A stretch of 64,000 nt of DNA from Sedimentisphaerales bacterium (GCA_028281535.1 JANQJS010000039.1:45465-109464), one strand, 5' to 3'; shown: positions 38,201-46,398, counted from the stretch's first letter. Notes: generated by a model from the letters alone, not told the origin. Made by a program: numbers and translations.

Positions 38201-38796
38201 TTAATATTTTGGAAAATTCTCCAAATCCAATTTAACCGGACCTTGACCCATTTTATCCCAATCACTCGAACTCGAATAATACCATTGATTGACATTCTCA
38301 ACCAGTCTTTTTCGAACAGGATTTCGGTGAATATATTTCATACAATTAATCATCGTGTCTATCGATTTGATATTCCGATCATACCCGCCACTTTTTGCCA
38401 AAATCTAAACTTAACATCTTGTTGGCCTGTTTTAAGCTTTTTTAATCCCTTAGGATTATTATTCTTAAGATAAGTTATAGCTTTTTGGGATACAGGTTGT
38501 TTAATAGCCAAAAGAAATTTAGAAATCGAATATTCTTTCTTTTTTGAGAAAACCAGCAAGTGAACATGATTAGGCATAAATACATATGCCCATATCTCAA
38601 ATTTATGTACTTTACTTGCTTTATTAATAGATTTCGCTAAAAAATCGCATGTAAGTTGTTTGCTGAGAAAATTCTGATTCTTATAACAGCAAAATGTGAG
38701 CTCATGAGCTTGCCCTGATAAATCAAATCGCTTACATAATTTAGTATACCGATCTCCAATTTTCATCTCGACGCTTTCTATATCCTCCATCCCCAT
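38201..38796 (-). pseudogene. REP-associated tyrosine (HUH/Y1) transposase, frameshifted
   Basis: Two leftward frames together make one RAYT-type transposase. The first frame (ATG at 38796) has HELTFCCYKN and the HUH motif FMPNHVHLLV (His77, His79), then AIKQPVSQKAITYL and FRFWQK. After that it goes out of frame. The second frame (stop near 38201) continues with SGGYDRNI, MKYIHRNPVRKRLVE and WYYSSSSDW, the standard RAYT C-terminus. The break falls at a run of five A (38392-38396 on the other strand); one more A, or a -1 slip, restores the gene. The ATG lies inside REP copy C. RAYTs mobilise REP hairpins. Confidence 0.85.
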
Positions 38797-38826
38797 TTCA
38801 CCTTCAGTGAACTGAGGCTGCCACCC
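38785..38826 (-). repeat. REP-like hairpin repeat, copy C (inverted)
   Basis: The 42-base unit on the minus strand: GGGTGGCAGCCTCAG, stem TTCACT-gaa-GGTGAA (one G-T pair), then ATGGGGATGGAG. It overlaps the transposase start codon and forms an inverted pair with copy D, separated by 14 bases. Confidence 0.85.
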
Positions 38827-38840
38827 ATAATGATTAACCA

Positions 38841-38882
38841 GGGTGGCAGCCTCAGCTCAATGAAATTGAGATGGGGATGGTG
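38841..38882 (+). repeat. REP-like hairpin repeat, copy D
   Basis: The 42-base unit: GGGTGGCAGCCTCAG, stem CTCAAT-gaa-ATTGAG, ATGGGGATGGTG, then TATTTA. With copy C it makes a BIME-like inverted pair beside the phage-like module. Confidence 0.85.
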
Positions 38883-38908
38883 TATTTATGTTAAAAAGAA
38901 ATCGTCCA

Positions 38909-39712
38909 TTATTCGTCTTCCGACAATTGCTCGTAGCGTACAACCGCTTTCCACACACCATTGACTCTCTCTGTGGGAAGTGTAATAGGCGAATACTTCG
39001 AATTCAGAGGTTGCAATCGAATGACATCTTGATCTGGTTCAAAGTAAACACGCTTGAAAGTTGTTTCATGTGGATTCGCCATGCGAACAAAACAATCGTC
39101 ACCATTATTCACTTGTGCTGCTGGTGAAAAAATAATAATATCCCCTTCGCGATATTTTGGTTCCATCGAATCGCCAATCACACGTACCGCAAAAGCTTGC
39201 GGATCGTGCAAATCAGGACAGCGCACATAATCATCTGCACTGCCCGGCGGATACCCCATATCATCAAAATCCACCGGATAACCTGCAGGTACTTTATTAA
39301 TCACAGGCACCAAACGCCCAGCCATCGCCGCATGCTGCTGAACATAATCCAATGGTTGGTCAAAATACTGCTGTAAGTTCATCGACTGTACAAGCTCTTG
39401 AATATCTTTTCCCTCATGAATCGCCTGGTGAATTACGTGACGGAGTTGATCGTTTTCCGCGCGCGAATCTTCAAACGATTGTCGTACATCTGCTGGCAAT
39501 TTCTGCAAATGTGCCATGTGCACGAGTGAACCCGAATCAAATTCCAAAACGTTTTCCAGCTTCCGCAATAAGTCGTCGCTAGGGGGATTCTTTACTTTAT
39601 TCGTTTCCACCGTCGATAAATAGGGCTTACTGCAATTGCAAATTCGGCTGACTTCATCCAGTGTCATGCCCAATTCTTCTCGTTTGTCTCGCAAGATTTG
39701 ACCTAATGACAT
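38909..39712 (-). CDS. CI/LexA-like repressor with XRE HTH and S24 self-cleavage domain
   Basis: The 267-residue protein (start chosen for its AGGAG site) has an XRE helix-turn-helix at about 3-60 (LGMTLDEVSRICNCSKPYLSTVE) and an S24 peptidase domain at about 135-255. The cleavage site is Ala143-Gly144 (KVPAG), the nucleophile Ser182 (GDSMEP) and the general base Lys220 (TTFKRV). The Ser-Lys spacing fits LexA and CI. It is therefore probably inactivated by RecA after DNA damage. It is divergent from the terminase module, whose promoter it most likely represses. Confidence 0.88.
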   Translation of the reverse strand: MSLGQILRDKREELGMTLDEVSRICNCSKPYLSTVETNKVKNPPSDDLLRKLENVLEFDSGSLVHMAHLQKLPADVRQSFEDSRAENDQLRHVIHQAIHEGKDIQELVQSMNLQQYFDQPLDYVQQHAAMAGRLVPVINKVPAGYPVDFDDMGYPPGSADDYVRCPDLHDPQAFAVRVIGDSMEPKYREGDIIIFSPAAQVNNGDDCFVRMANPHETTFKRVYFEPDQDVIRLQPLNSKYSPITLPTERVNGVWKAVVRYEQLSEDE

Positions 39713-39830
39713 TGTTTTATTCTCCTGACCAATTTTCATAAATTTCTACGAGTCCCAAGATCCAACTATAAAATACTTTACAACACCAGGTTAAATAAGC
39801 AAATAAAAAAATCAAAAAGTTATATAAATG

Positions 39831-39873
39831 GTTAACAAAACTGTTGACTTATTCATGAAATATGCAATAATAC
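39831..39873 (+). promoter_or_regulatory. Divergent-region promoter with probable repressor operator
   Basis: TTGACT (39844-39849) and TAATAC (39868-39873) are spaced 18 bases apart, about 65 bases before the first module gene. An inverted repeat, GTTAACA-aaac-TGTTGAC (39831-39848, one mismatch), overlaps the -35. This is a good candidate site for the S24 repressor (inference). Confidence 0.6.
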
Positions 39874-39936
39874 TAAAAGTTAGATGAATACATAACCTTG
39901 AGTGATAACGAGATACAAAAAAGGGCGGTCGTTAAA

Positions 39937-40401
39937 ATGAATGTAGCAAGAGGTCGGTCAGGGATTTGGGAGCAAACGGATAATCAATTTTATCCCTATG
40001 GCCAGGTCGGTGGGCAACAAATGTCCCCGACCCGCCATTTGACCGAGTTTGTCCTGACACAAAAAATTTATTTACGGCAACCACAACGCGCACTGATTGA
40101 ATTGGTTTATGGTCATCATTGTTCACTGAAGCAATTGGCTGACTTTAAGGGAATTCGATACGAAACCTTGAGAAGAGAACTAAATAAACTCATCAAGCAT
40201 ATGTTGACAAGAAAATATAGTCGTATGATGCGACATCGTCGACAATTCAACAGACGACAAATGGATATCGGTTACCAGCGATTTATTCTCTCGTCAAGTT
40301 ACCGAAGTATCGCACGACAATTTAATATCTCGCAACAAAAAGCAAAACAAGCGATCGAGCAAATCGATCATTTAATTAGCAAAACCAGAATTACTTACTA
40401 A
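39937..40401 (+). CDS. Helix-turn-helix protein, sigma region-4 like
   Basis: From the ATG with an AAGGGCGG site the protein has 154 residues, very rich in Arg, Lys and Gln. The segment RALIELVYGHHCSLKQLADFKGIRYETLRRELNKL reads as a sigma-70 region 4-type HTH, and a second HTH-like stretch (YRSIARQFNISQQKAKQAIEQID) lies near the C-terminus. It is the first gene of the rightward module, so it may be a late-gene activator or DNA-binding partner. I do not recognise an exact family. An upstream in-frame TTG at 39898 would add 13 residues but lacks a ribosome site. Confidence 0.65.
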   Translation: MNVARGRSGIWEQTDNQFYPYGQVGGQQMSPTRHLTEFVLTQKIYLRQPQRALIELVYGHHCSLKQLADFKGIRYETLRRELNKLIKHMLTRKYSRMMRHRRQFNRRQMDIGYQRFILSSSYRSIARQFNISQQKAKQAIEQIDHLISKTRITY

Positions 40402-40424
40402 AACCATTTTTTAAGGAGCAACCT

Positions 40425-41105
40425 ATGTCGAGATATACCCTCGCGCAATCCGCCGATGTCTTTATTGACCCAACACCGAAAAATCAAGCCGTCATCAATT
40501 TATTTGGCTTGAATGTTAAAGAGAAGAATAGGATAAATCTTCTCGAACCCTGCGAAATAACTATTCAACCAGGACAAATTTGTTACATCACCGGAGCTAG
40601 TGGCAGCGGAAAAACAACGATTCTAAATTGCCTGAAGTCGCAAATGCATAATGTCATCGATTTAGATGAAATTGAATTACCAATGAATAAATCATTGGTC
40701 GATTGTTTTTCAGAAAATTTGAAAAAAACACTGAAATGGCTCAGCCTTGCAGGCTTAGGTGAAGCGAACTTGATGCTCCATCATCCAAATCAATTAAGTC
40801 AAGGTCAGCGTTATCGATTACGGCTGGCGCTTGCCATGTCACAAAAACCCGATGTGATATTTATGGATGAATGTTGTAATCATCTTGATCACGACACAGC
40901 ATCTATTATTTCATGCAACTTACGCCGTTATGCCAACAGATATAATTGCACGCTGGTTCTTGCCACCAGCCAGGAAGATCTGGTCGATGATTTGAAACCA
41001 GATATTATCGTTTTTAAACATCAAGGCGGTAAAGCGTGTGTTTATTATCCACATTACAATGGCGATCAATTGGAAGATTTATTCCAGGAAGAGGATCATC
41101 AATGA
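40425..41105 (+). CDS. Soluble ABC-type ATPase (COG2401-like)
   Basis: The 226-residue ATPase has Walker A GASGSGKT (57-64), signature LSQGQRYRLRLA (124-135), Walker B VIFMDECCNHLD (144-155). At the switch position, where ABC proteins have His, it reads ATSQED. It has no membrane partner. From memory, COG2401 describes an ABC ATPase fused to a predicted acetyltransferase; here the two are separate genes overlapping by four bases. An AAGGAG site precedes the ATG. A role in DNA handling with the ParB and terminase genes is inferred from the neighbourhood only. Confidence 0.75.
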   Translation: MSRYTLAQSADVFIDPTPKNQAVINLFGLNVKEKNRINLLEPCEITIQPGQICYITGASGSGKTTILNCLKSQMHNVIDLDEIELPMNKSLVDCFSENLKKTLKWLSLAGLGEANLMLHHPNQLSQGQRYRLRLALAMSQKPDVIFMDECCNHLDHDTASIISCNLRRYANRYNCTLVLATSQEDLVDDLKPDIIVFKHQGGKACVYYPHYNGDQLEDLFQEEDHQ

Positions 41106-41938
41106 TCAGACAAACCATCTGTAGCTTACAAAAACAAATGTCCATTTTACCTGGACGTGTAAAAGACTGGAATCTATTGTCCCAATATCATTATCGCCAG
41201 GATCATCCAGGTGTGATCGATAAAGTATTTACAATGACATTTCATCCAAAGCGTCATATTCTTTTGCCAAATGAGGACAAAGTGATTGGCGTGATTGTCT
41301 ATGCCATGCCGTTGGCCAATTGTGCCTACCGCAATCGTGCAACCAATCAGCGATATTTTTCACTGGGCAGTCGCTCAGAAACTTTATCGCTGCTTAATCG
41401 AGAAGTTCGGCGAATTACTCGGGTTGTGATTCATCCTCAATTCAGAGGCATCGGCCTGGCGCATTGGCTGGTTAGCGAGACGCTACCAAAAGCAGGTGTA
41501 CCTTTAGTAGAAGCCATGGCAACCATGGGGCATCTCAATCCATTTTTTGAAAAAGCTGGAATGCTAAGATTCGATCAAGAGGACTCCGTTGCGTCCAGGC
41601 GTTTGATTGATGCATTCGCTCATATTAATATTAACGTGACCTCTCTGAGTCAAGAGACGCTCGTGTCACAAATTAAGAAATGTCCAGAGCATGAGCAGTA
41701 TTTTATCAAATCTGAAATGATGGAAATGATCAAAGGATTCAGCCGTCGATTTCGCCAGCTGGAACCGACATTGGAAAATCTGACTAACTTTGTAGTCAGA
41801 CAATTAAAGTTGCGGCCAGTCTATTATCTTTGGCAACGCAGCGATTCTACTTTATATGAAAAAAAACTCACTCAGGAGAATCAACATGAGAACTCTAAAA
41901 ATACCACTAAACAAACTCGTGGATCATCCACTGAATGA
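41102..41938 (+). CDS. GNAT-like acyltransferase
   Basis: The 278-residue protein starts at the ATGA overlap with the ABC gene. The central region holds a GNAT core: VRRITRVVIHPQFRGIGLAHWL, with the acyl-CoA loop QFRGIGLA at 113-120, then MATMGHLNPFFEKAGM. The C-terminal 100 residues are helical and of unknown type. The target of acylation is unknown. The ParB-like gene starts inside its last 53 bases, so the three proteins are likely made together. Confidence 0.75.
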   Translation: MIRQTICSLQKQMSILPGRVKDWNLLSQYHYRQDHPGVIDKVFTMTFHPKRHILLPNEDKVIGVIVYAMPLANCAYRNRATNQRYFSLGSRSETLSLLNREVRRITRVVIHPQFRGIGLAHWLVSETLPKAGVPLVEAMATMGHLNPFFEKAGMLRFDQEDSVASRRLIDAFAHININVTSLSQETLVSQIKKCPEHEQYFIKSEMMEMIKGFSRRFRQLEPTLENLTNFVVRQLKLRPVYYLWQRSDSTLYEKKLTQENQHENSKNTTKQTRGSSTE

Positions 41939-42470
41939 CAATTGCATGAGTCATACAATGACTCAAAAATTAAAATATCAAATTCAAAAAACGCATCGTT
42001 ACGAACCAATCATTGTTCGTGAGCATCCTGAAATAGAAGGTTGCTATGAAATCATTCATGGCCATCAGCGCAAAAGAATTCTTGAACAATGCCAGGTCGA
42101 TTCTGCATGGTGTATTGTCTGGATATTAGATAATCATCAGGCGTTGTGCCATCTCGCCACAGTCAATCGTTTACGCGGGCAAGCCGACCTGAAAAAGCGG
42201 GCAAATATTTTGGAGAAATTATTGGAGACAATCGATGAAAAAGTCGTATTGAAAATGATACCAGAAACGAAGAAAAGACTTCATAATTTATTGAAGATCG
42301 GTAGGTCGCCAAAAATTGAGCGGAAGCAAGGGAGACGTTCACTGCAACCACTGACGTTTTTTTTAGAACCAAATCAAAAGGAGAAACTATTGATGGCGAT
42401 TAAACGAATCGGCGGCAAAAACCGTAGTGAACGATTAGCAAACCTTGCGGATAATGCCTTGAGCCAGTAA
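41886..42470 (+). CDS. ParB/RepB-like nuclease-domain protein
   Basis: The 194-residue protein starts at an ATG with a CAGGAG site inside the GNAT gene. The N-terminal ParB domain is clear: IPLNKLVDHPLNDN, YEPIIVREHPEIEGCYEIIHGHQRKRILEQ, where GHQRKR (59-64) is the ParB box II equivalent that binds CTP in true ParB. A short helical C-terminus ends in RSERLANLADNAL. No ParA partner is present. In the module it may load onto DNA for packaging or modification (inference). Confidence 0.8.
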   Translation: MRTLKIPLNKLVDHPLNDNCMSHTMTQKLKYQIQKTHRYEPIIVREHPEIEGCYEIIHGHQRKRILEQCQVDSAWCIVWILDNHQALCHLATVNRLRGQADLKKRANILEKLLETIDEKVVLKMIPETKKRLHNLLKIGRSPKIERKQGRRSLQPLTFFLEPNQKEKLLMAIKRIGGKNRSERLANLADNALSQ

Positions 42471-42491
42471 TAGTGCGAGTTATTCCCATCT

Positions 42492-42815
42492 CTAATTAAC
42501 TTGATGTAAAGCTGATGGAATCAGTTCTGGTGTGACTTGCAGCTTTTCACAGTTAGTAAAGTGAATCGGAATATTGGGATATTGCTCACTAATACTACCA
42601 TAAGTATTTGCATGAAGGATCTCTGTTTGATCGGTATCTACCAGAACCATATCGATGGTTGCATTTAAGCTTTTAAGATCATCGATTTCATTGCAAATAT
42701 TATCTGGTGTATCAAAAGGCAAGATAATAAGGTTGTGACGTTGGCCATGCGATCGCACACGAAATAAAAATTCGATGTTATCGCTAACGACGAGAATGTA
42801 GTGCTTGGAATCCAT
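42492..42815 (-). CDS. Small receiver-like hypothetical protein
   Basis: A 107-residue protein encoded against the direction of the module, between the ParB and terminase genes. It starts MDSKHYILVVSDNIEFLFRV and has IDMVLVDTDQTEI, a pattern of alternating strands and helices like a response-regulator receiver, but the usual Asp pair and Lys are not clearly conserved. A GAAAGGAC site supports the start. The function is unknown; it could be a pseudo-receiver or an accessory (moron-like) gene. Confidence 0.6.
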   Translation of the reverse strand: MDSKHYILVVSDNIEFLFRVRSHGQRHNLIILPFDTPDNICNEIDDLKSLNATIDMVLVDTDQTEILHANTYGSISEQYPNIPIHFTNCEKLQVTPELIPSALHQVN

Positions 42816-42994
42816 TACTTTGTCCTTTCATTACTCACGCAGCCCACCCGAATGATCTGTCATTAAGAAGATATCACGGATCACTTATTTCATTATCGAG
42901 AATTGCTTATTCTAAAGGTATCAGGAATACCCTGCTTTTATGAAATCAAAATAAAATAATGGTCAGACCATTTACAAAAGAAAAGGAGTTGACA

Positions 42995-43402
42995 ATGTTA
43001 TCCAAAAAACAACGACAGGTTGCTGATGCATTTTTCCATTCAAGCTTGAGCGATCAGCAAATTATAAATCAACATAATATTTCATCGGACGAACTAGACG
43101 ATTGGCTTGAAAATGAAGAGTTTCAGTATGAGTTAGATCGATTGTGTCGTAAAAATACCTTGATTGCAAAATGTATCTTGAGTCGTTATGCCCCAATAGC
43201 CGCAATGCAATTAGCCAATCTCTTAGATGCCGAGAAAGAAGAAACAGCAGGACGCATGGCACTCGCATTAATCGATCGAGCCATCACAAATTTAAAAGAA
43301 CAAACACTAATCAATCAAGAAGTCGACAATCCATTCGAGAATATTGCCCCAAGTGTCGCCAGGCAATTATTGAACGATTTGATCGAAGATGATAATTCAT
43401 AA
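42995..43402 (+). CDS. Small terminase subunit-like DNA-binding protein
   Basis: The 135-residue protein (start chosen for its AAGGAG site) has an N-terminal HTH (LSKKQRQVADAFFHSSLSDQQIINQHNISSDELDDWL) and a helical oligomerisation region (LIAKCILSRYAPIAAMQLANLL). That layout, with its place ten bases before the large terminase, supports a TerS role: recognising DNA for packaging. Sequence alone gives only moderate support. Confidence 0.65.
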   Translation: MLSKKQRQVADAFFHSSLSDQQIINQHNISSDELDDWLENEEFQYELDRLCRKNTLIAKCILSRYAPIAAMQLANLLDAEKEETAGRMALALIDRAITNLKEQTLINQEVDNPFENIAPSVARQLLNDLIEDDNS

Positions 43403-43411
43403 GGAATAGAA

Positions 43412-44872
43412 ATGGTTTGTAAAGATTTTCTAAACATTATAAATAATCCAAATGACTGTATAGTCTACTTTCAGAATCGAATACCAAAAACGCGAAAACA
43501 ATTGGCAGCCTATGTGAATACGTTTTTGGGTTGGCGGATTCCTGATCAAGCGATGTGCCAGGGGCATTGTAGTCCGATGGATTATTTGGCTTGGTCATTT
43601 TTAGATAGGCACGATAAAAGAGATGCAATTATTTGGGCAAATCGTGGTGGCGGCAAAACGCAATTGGGCGCTGTCGCTTCATTGCTGGAATGCCTCTTTT
43701 TACCTCAATGTCAGGTGCGAATTTTAGGTGGCAGCGAAGAGCAATCATCGCGAATGTATGATTATCTCAAACAAGCGATTGATGTTCGTTTTTCTAATGC
43801 GATTTCTGGATCGATGACACAGCGAGGTTGTCGATTTCGTAATGGCAGTGATGTGCAGGTGCTCGCTCAATCGGATGCGTCTGTGCGTGGCCATCATGTC
43901 CAGCGTTTACGCTGCGATGAATTAGAATTATTTGATCGCGACGTTTGGCAAGGTGCCCAATTTATCACACAAAGTAAACATCATATCCCCTCGAGACTGG
44001 AAGTCTTTTCGACCATGCATCGTCCAGCAGGTTTGATGCATGAATTAGTCACAACTGCGAGCGAAAAAGGGATGAAGATTTTCAGTTGGTGCTTGTGGGA
44101 GGTAATCGAAAAATGTGTTGATCGCCAGTGCAGTCAATGTCCATTGTGGGAAGATTGTCGGGGCAAAGCGAAGCGTGCAAATGGATACTATCCGATCGAC
44201 GATGCGATTGCCCAGAAGCGGCGAAGCAGCCACGCTGCCTGGCAATCGGAGATGTTATGCCAGCGGCCCAATCGAGAGGAATTGGTTTTTCCAGAATTTC
44301 ATCCTAATGTGCATGTTTGTGAAGTTGGCTATGATGCGAATTTGCCATTGTATCGCGCTTTGGATTTTGGCTTTGAGCATCCACTGGTCTGTTTATTTTT
44401 GCAAGTCGATTTAGACGGAACAATTTACGTCATCGATGAGCATGTCAAGCATCGCACATCGCTATCTCGCCATGCGGAGTTGATTCAAAAACGATATCCA
44501 TATCCGATTGAAGCCAGTTTTTGCGATCCAGCAGGGAAACAGCGACGCGAAATTACTACCACCAGCGTGATCCAGGAATTAGTGGCTCTGGGAATTCCCA
44601 CCAAATGCCGAGCTAGCCGAATTCTCGATGGACTGGAAATGATACGAAGTTCACTCGCTCCTGCGGATGGCAAAGTGCGATTAAAAATATCCTCAAAGTG
44701 CCAACATTTGATTCGATCGTTTAATGGTTATCGTTACAAAAAGCAAGCCTGTGATCAGTTATCAGAACTTCCATATAAAGATGGTGTGCATGATCACACT
44801 ATTGACGCACTGCGATACTTTTTTGTGAATTATTATGGCAAGAAAATCAAAACAAAAATGAAATGGTATTAA
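43412..44872 (+). CDS. Large terminase subunit (TerL)
   Basis: The 486-residue phage-type packaging motor has an N-terminal ATPase and a C-terminal RNase H-like nuclease. Walker A is ANRGGGKTQLG (GGGKT at 79-83) and Walker B RLRCDELELFD (Asp169, Glu170). Nuclease acidic residues are Asp318 (ALDFGFEHP), Asp372 (FCDPAGKQ) and Asp461/Asp465 (HDHTIDALRYF). Between the halves is a four-Cys cluster (Cys235, 240, 243, 249; CSQCPLWEDCRGKA), probably metal-binding. All active-site residues are kept, so it looks functional. No portal, capsid or protease gene follows; the next gene is convergent with a 4-base overlap of stops. Confidence 0.9.
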   Translation: MVCKDFLNIINNPNDCIVYFQNRIPKTRKQLAAYVNTFLGWRIPDQAMCQGHCSPMDYLAWSFLDRHDKRDAIIWANRGGGKTQLGAVASLLECLFLPQCQVRILGGSEEQSSRMYDYLKQAIDVRFSNAISGSMTQRGCRFRNGSDVQVLAQSDASVRGHHVQRLRCDELELFDRDVWQGAQFITQSKHHIPSRLEVFSTMHRPAGLMHELVTTASEKGMKIFSWCLWEVIEKCVDRQCSQCPLWEDCRGKAKRANGYYPIDDAIAQKRRSSHAAWQSEMLCQRPNREELVFPEFHPNVHVCEVGYDANLPLYRALDFGFEHPLVCLFLQVDLDGTIYVIDEHVKHRTSLSRHAELIQKRYPYPIEASFCDPAGKQRREITTTSVIQELVALGIPTKCRASRILDGLEMIRSSLAPADGKVRLKISSKCQHLIRSFNGYRYKKQACDQLSELPYKDGVHDHTIDALRYFFVNYYGKKIKTKMKWY

Positions 44873-46398
44873 GGAACTGTATGCACTGTAAAAGTGATAA
44901 TATCTTCATCCAGCTTTTCAGCGTTAAATAGCTTTTCATGAGGAACGTTCTGATTAAGATAGTCATCTTTTCCGTAGCTGTAAAGCGTATATTGTTTTTC
45001 ATTAGAATGGTATATAAAATGATTGTTGCTATATATGTCTAAGGGAATGTCTTTTTGAAGTTCTGTTAAATCTTTCGGGTATTTTTTGTGTTGATTGTGA
45101 TATTTTTCAATTTCAATTGCTGTAATAGCCATTTGATTGAGAGATTTTGTTGTAAGAATCGCATCAATGTCATTATGTATTTCCATTTCCCACATCATTG
45201 TAAATATCAGGTATTTTTTAGGAATAAATGTTGTTTCGGTGTTATGGTAAATCCTTGCAAAGAGTTCTACTTTTTTAGAATCAGGTGAGTCAAAAGCTTT
45301 TATATACGAAATCGTATTTTCAAGCCATAGTCTTTCCTGAAATAAGAAGTATGTTCGTTCAATATAGTTCATTAGATTGTAATTATTTTGTAAACTAGAT
45401 GAAATACTCTCTTTCATGATAGTATATTGCCATACTCTTGCCGTGGCAATCGTACTCTTAAAATGGGGAATTAGGTCTTGAGCATAAAATTTAGACATTT
45501 GGTTATATTGATCATTGGTGTAAGTGAATTGGCCGAGAACCATTGTCAATCCTTCTGTGGCGGTTCGATGTAGTGATAGCTTGGCTATGTAACCTATCAG
45601 TAGTGGGTGATTGTCTAATGCATTTGCTAAACCGTATAGGGATAATAATGTGTGCCACGCTTTTTCAATATTGTTATCTTGGCAATGAAGAGCGAGTTCA
45701 ATCATTAATAGTTTGCTACAGTCCATTATTTCAATGATTGGAGGTTGTGGAGAGTCCAAAAGAGTGAAATAATCTACTTTCATATGGCCTGAATTATAGC
45801 TTGTCAATTGATGTAGTTTTTCAACCGCTGCATTGTTATCTTTTATATAAAGTCGCATGGCGTCAACTGTTTCAGTTGAATAGGAGTTTTGGTTTGGTGT
45901 AATATTGTTATTTCCAATCCACGGCAATAAATTCGGATTTCTTGATAGATCTACAGTTGTAATTTCTGCTTCTTCAGCTCTTTTTAATTTTAATTCTTGA
46001 AATTCGATCAGACGTGTTTTTCTATCGTCAGGAATTCTTTTTGAGTTTTTGATAGAAAGAATCTCTTCTTTGATGGCTTGAGGAGACTCTCCGTCGTATA
46101 TTTCTGGCCATTTAACAAGGTGTTTGACAGCTTCTAAAGCAATTAGATAACCATTTTCATGATCTGGCAATGAAGAAGCATGCCAATTGTTTAATTCTTC
46201 AAGTGTGGTAGGGTATCCCATTTCTTTTAACTGAGCGAGTGATTCTTTGATTGAGGTTTTACTTGAGTTTTTAAAATAAATGAAACCAACCACAATAGAA
46301 ATAATAACAATCAGTATGAAGCTTACAAAAGGGATGAGTAGCATTTTGTAGCCGCTTACTTGTTTTTTAGGTTTGGTGTTGTTATTTGAATTATTCAT
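44869..46398 (-). CDS. Single-pass membrane protein of unknown function
   Basis: The 509-residue protein has a polar N-terminus, one membrane segment at about 19-44 (LLIPFVSFILIVIISIVVGFIYF) and a large, mostly helical extracytoplasmic domain. Near the end is AITAIEIEKYHNQHKKYPKDLTEL, which resembles the pseudopilin-type helix region seen in many planctomycete secreted proteins. Asn- and Tyr-rich AT-biased coding sets it apart from the terminase gene. AGGA precedes the ATG. I do not recognise the family. Confidence 0.7.
   Translation of the reverse strand: MNNSNNNTKPKKQVSGYKMLLIPFVSFILIVIISIVVGFIYFKNSSKTSIKESLAQLKEMGYPTTLEELNNWHASSLPDHENGYLIALEAVKHLVKWPEIYDGESPQAIKEEILSIKNSKRIPDDRKTRLIEFQELKLKRAEEAEITTVDLSRNPNLLPWIGNNNITPNQNSYSTETVDAMRLYIKDNNAAVEKLHQLTSYNSGHMKVDYFTLLDSPQPPIIEIMDCSKLLMIELALHCQDNNIEKAWHTLLSLYGLANALDNHPLLIGYIAKLSLHRTATEGLTMVLGQFTYTNDQYNQMSKFYAQDLIPHFKSTIATARVWQYTIMKESISSSLQNNYNLMNYIERTYFLFQERLWLENTISYIKAFDSPDSKKVELFARIYHNTETTFIPKKYLIFTMMWEMEIHNDIDAILTTKSLNQMAITAIEIEKYHNQHKKYPKDLTELQKDIPLDIYSNNHFIYHSNEKQYTLYSYGKDDYLNQNVPHEKLFNAEKLDEDIITFTVHTVP

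Noticed and set aside
41036..41101. Longer start for the GNAT-like gene
   Set aside because: Would overlap the ABC gene by 70 bases in another frame; the ATGA overlap start is the normal coupled arrangement.
38100..44900. Complete prophage
   Set aside because: No portal, capsid, tail, lysis or integrase gene and no flanking direct repeat could be found by eye; only packaging, DNA-binding and regulatory genes are present.
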